A stretch of DNA of 6,820 nucleotides, taken from contig JACDDX010000094.1 of NCBI GenBank assembly GCA_013816685.1, positions 1 through 6,820 of the forward strand. The letters are read 5' to 3'. The notes below the pieces were generated by a model, which saw only the letters and a list, made by a program, of their open reading frames with translations, did no database searches and was not told the DNA's origin. Source of the DNA: Gemmatimonadales bacterium. Lineage in GTDB: Bacteria; Gemmatimonadota; Gemmatimonadetes; Gemmatimonadales; GWC2-71-9. The translations under genes were made by a program, and so were the position numbers. Below, in pieces: positions 5,561 to 6,820 of the stretch. Position 1 is the stretch's first letter; each line of letters begins with the position of its first letter.

Positions 5561-6820
5561 CAGCCGAGCTCCAGCACGCCGAAGCGCGCCGGATCCTGGC
5601 GATCGCCACGGAGCCAGATCCAGCCACCGCCACCGCTCCAGACGAGTTGACCCTCGCGGCGCTCGCGCTCGGCGCCCAGCCGATTGACCAGGAGGTCGAA
5701 GTCGAGTCGGTCGCCGGTCCGGAGTCCGTCACGGCTGGGGAAAGCGTCCGGCGGCATCGCCATCGCGAGCGTGACGCGGTAGCCGGCGTCGCTGAGCGCC
5801 CACGCACCGCGTATCAACGCGGCGTTGCCGGCGGTGCCACCGGTGCCTTGCACGCGCAACTGGCCGTCCGCAGACGGAATCACCAGAAATCCGTACACCG
5901 GAGCGGGCTCGCCGAGTGACCCGACGGCAGCCACCCGGACGTAGATCTGCAGGCCGTCGGAGTGAATGTCTTCGGGTTCGTTGTCGAGCCGGAGCGGTGC
6001 AGCATCAGTGGTGCGAAGCCGGGGATCGTCCGTCCTGACGTCGACCGCGAGATAGACCACCTCGTCACTCCACGCCGCCCAGGCCCGGGCAGAGAACGCC
6101 TCGGCGCCCGGGTACGGCTCCTCGCTCCGCCGGTACTGATCGTCGTAGTCGAGGGTCAGCGGGAATCCGGTGTCGAAGCCGTCCAGCGTGCCGTCGAGCG
6201 CGGGGGGCTGGAGCAGATGCGGGGCAAAGGCGTGGGCGCGGGCCGGCCGATCGGCGATGAGCGGCTGCAGCGTGGTCTCGGCCGGACGACGCGCGCGAAG
6301 CCGGACCGTCTCGGCGCCCATCCGGATCTCCCACCCATCAGTAGAAACGGCGTGGCGATGAAGCCCCGCACCGGTCCGCACCTCGATGACGCCGCCGGAT
6401 GTCGATACAGCTTCGATGCCCGGTCCCCCTGCCCCCGTGTCGAGCACGCTGAGGAACCGCACCGCTCGTCCGCGGCCTCGGAGCAGGAGAAAGGGGATGT
6501 CGGGACCGGTGCCGGGCGCCCCGGGCGCCCGGGCGCGGAGCAGCTCGCCGTCAAAGCACAGATGGAGTGCGCGTCCGTCCATGCCGACTCGCACACGGAG
6601 GAGGTCGTCCGCTCTCCCGCGGAGCAGCCGCTGCACATCGTGCACGAACTCGCCGTCGCCCGCGATCGAATCGGCGGTCCAACCGTCGGCCGTCTCGACG
6701 GCGAACTCGTCAGCCAGGTGCCAGGGCAGCTCCACCGTATGCTCCCGGTCGCTGCCGAGCTCGACCAGGTCGAGGAGATAATCCGGGCCCGCGATCAGTG
6801 TGCGGGTCAGCGGTCCGAAT
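5560..6820 (-). CDS. C-terminal part of a heparinase II/III-like protein with a CBM9/DOMON-like domain (5' end outside window)
   Basis: The frame is open to the right edge, giving 419 visible residues that start FGPLTRTLIAGPDYLLDLVE. RTL-x-x-G-x-DYLLD and the following HTVELPWHLADEF (27-39) recall the C-terminal beta-sandwich of heparinase II/III-type polysaccharide lyases (RTLL...YllDvf....H..dl.yH). The segment PFLLLRG...RFLSVLD (about 109-127) fits the same sandwich. From about residue 204, ALDGTLDGFD...AWSDEVVYLAVDVRTDD...SDGLQIYVRV...YRVTLAMAMP...FDLLVN looks like a CBM9 or DOMON-like sugar- or ligand-binding domain to the C-terminus. An internal GTG at 6735 is not a credible start, because conserved sequence continues upstream. 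The catalytic alpha/alpha domain and any signal peptide would lie beyond the window, so lyase activity and location cannot be judged. The stop is fused to the aminotransferase start, suggesting co-transcription and perhaps glycan uptake or degradation supplying the pathway. Confidence 0.75.
   Translation of the reverse strand, partial: FGPLTRTLIAGPDYLLDLVELGSDREHTVELPWHLADEFAVETADGWTADSIAGDGEFVHDVQRLLRGRADDLLRVRVGMDGRALHLCFDGELLRARAPGAPGTGPDIPFLLLRGRGRAVRFLSVLDTGAGGPGIEAVSTSGGVIEVRTGAGLHRHAVSTDGWEIRMGAETVRLRARRPAETTLQPLIADRPARAHAFAPHLLQPPALDGTLDGFDTGFPLTLDYDDQYRRSEEPYPGAEAFSARAWAAWSDEVVYLAVDVRTDDPRLRTTDAAPLRLDNEPEDIHSDGLQIYVRVAAVGSLGEPAPVYGFLVIPSADGQLRVQGTGGTAGNAALIRGAWALSDAGYRVTLAMAMPPDAFPSRDGLRTGDRLDFDLLVNRLGAERERREGQLVWSGGGGWIWLRGDRQDPARFGVLELG

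Noticed and set aside
6512..6529. Two tandem copies of CCGGGCGCC
   Set aside because: They encode an in-frame Pro-Gly-Ala linker within the heparinase-like gene. Two 9-base copies in GC-rich coding DNA are not notable.

Overview
This is a compact, GC-rich stretch in which every supported gene lies on the minus strand, so transcription runs from position 6820 toward 1. The dense packing, GC-rich third positions and GTG/TTG starts point to a high-GC bacterium. Nothing here (no rRNA, tRNA or marker protein) allows a firm phylum call. Gemmatimonadota, Actinomycetota or a similar high-GC lineage would fit, and that is only a guess.

The layout in transcription order is as follows. (1) The C-terminal part of a large protein, open at the right edge (6820-5560): a heparinase II/III-type beta-sandwich followed by a CBM9/DOMON-like sugar-binding domain. 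(2) A class III, PLP-dependent aminotransferase of the glutamate-1-semialdehyde-aminomutase type (5560-4382). (3) A 97-base gap (4381-4286 region) with a short perfect dyad and a possible weak promoter. (4) A very acidic 56-residue ORF with a good ribosome binding site (4285-4115). (5) An amidohydrolase-2 family protein with its metal ligands intact (4106-3306). (6) A second amidohydrolase-2 homologue that has lost them (3306-2521). (7) A DapA/N-acetylneuraminate-lyase family aldolase (2524-1646). (8) A dihydroorotate-dehydrogenase-like flavoprotein (about 1668-529). (9) The N-terminal half of an enolase-superfamily enzyme of the MenC/N-acylamino-acid-racemase/dipeptide-epimerase kind, cut by the left edge exactly at its catalytic KxK motif (521-1).

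Four of the gene joins overlap by 1, 1, 4 and about 23 bases and two others are separated by only 7-8 bases, so genes 4-9 look like one operon; genes 1 and 2 are also coupled (TGATG). The set (glycan-active or glycan-binding protein, aminotransferase, lactonase-like hydrolase, pyruvate-type aldolase, flavin oxidoreductase, enolase-fold enzyme) reads as a small-molecule pathway. The closest known logic is non-phosphorylating sugar-acid catabolism, in which an amidohydrolase-2 lactonase, an enolase-superfamily enzyme and a DapA-type aldolase act in series. The aminotransferase, the flavoprotein, the dead-looking amidohydrolase and the acidic mini-protein do not belong to any pathway I recognise. 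Substrate and product are therefore unknown. No transporter, regulator, mobile element, CRISPR array or RNA gene was seen.
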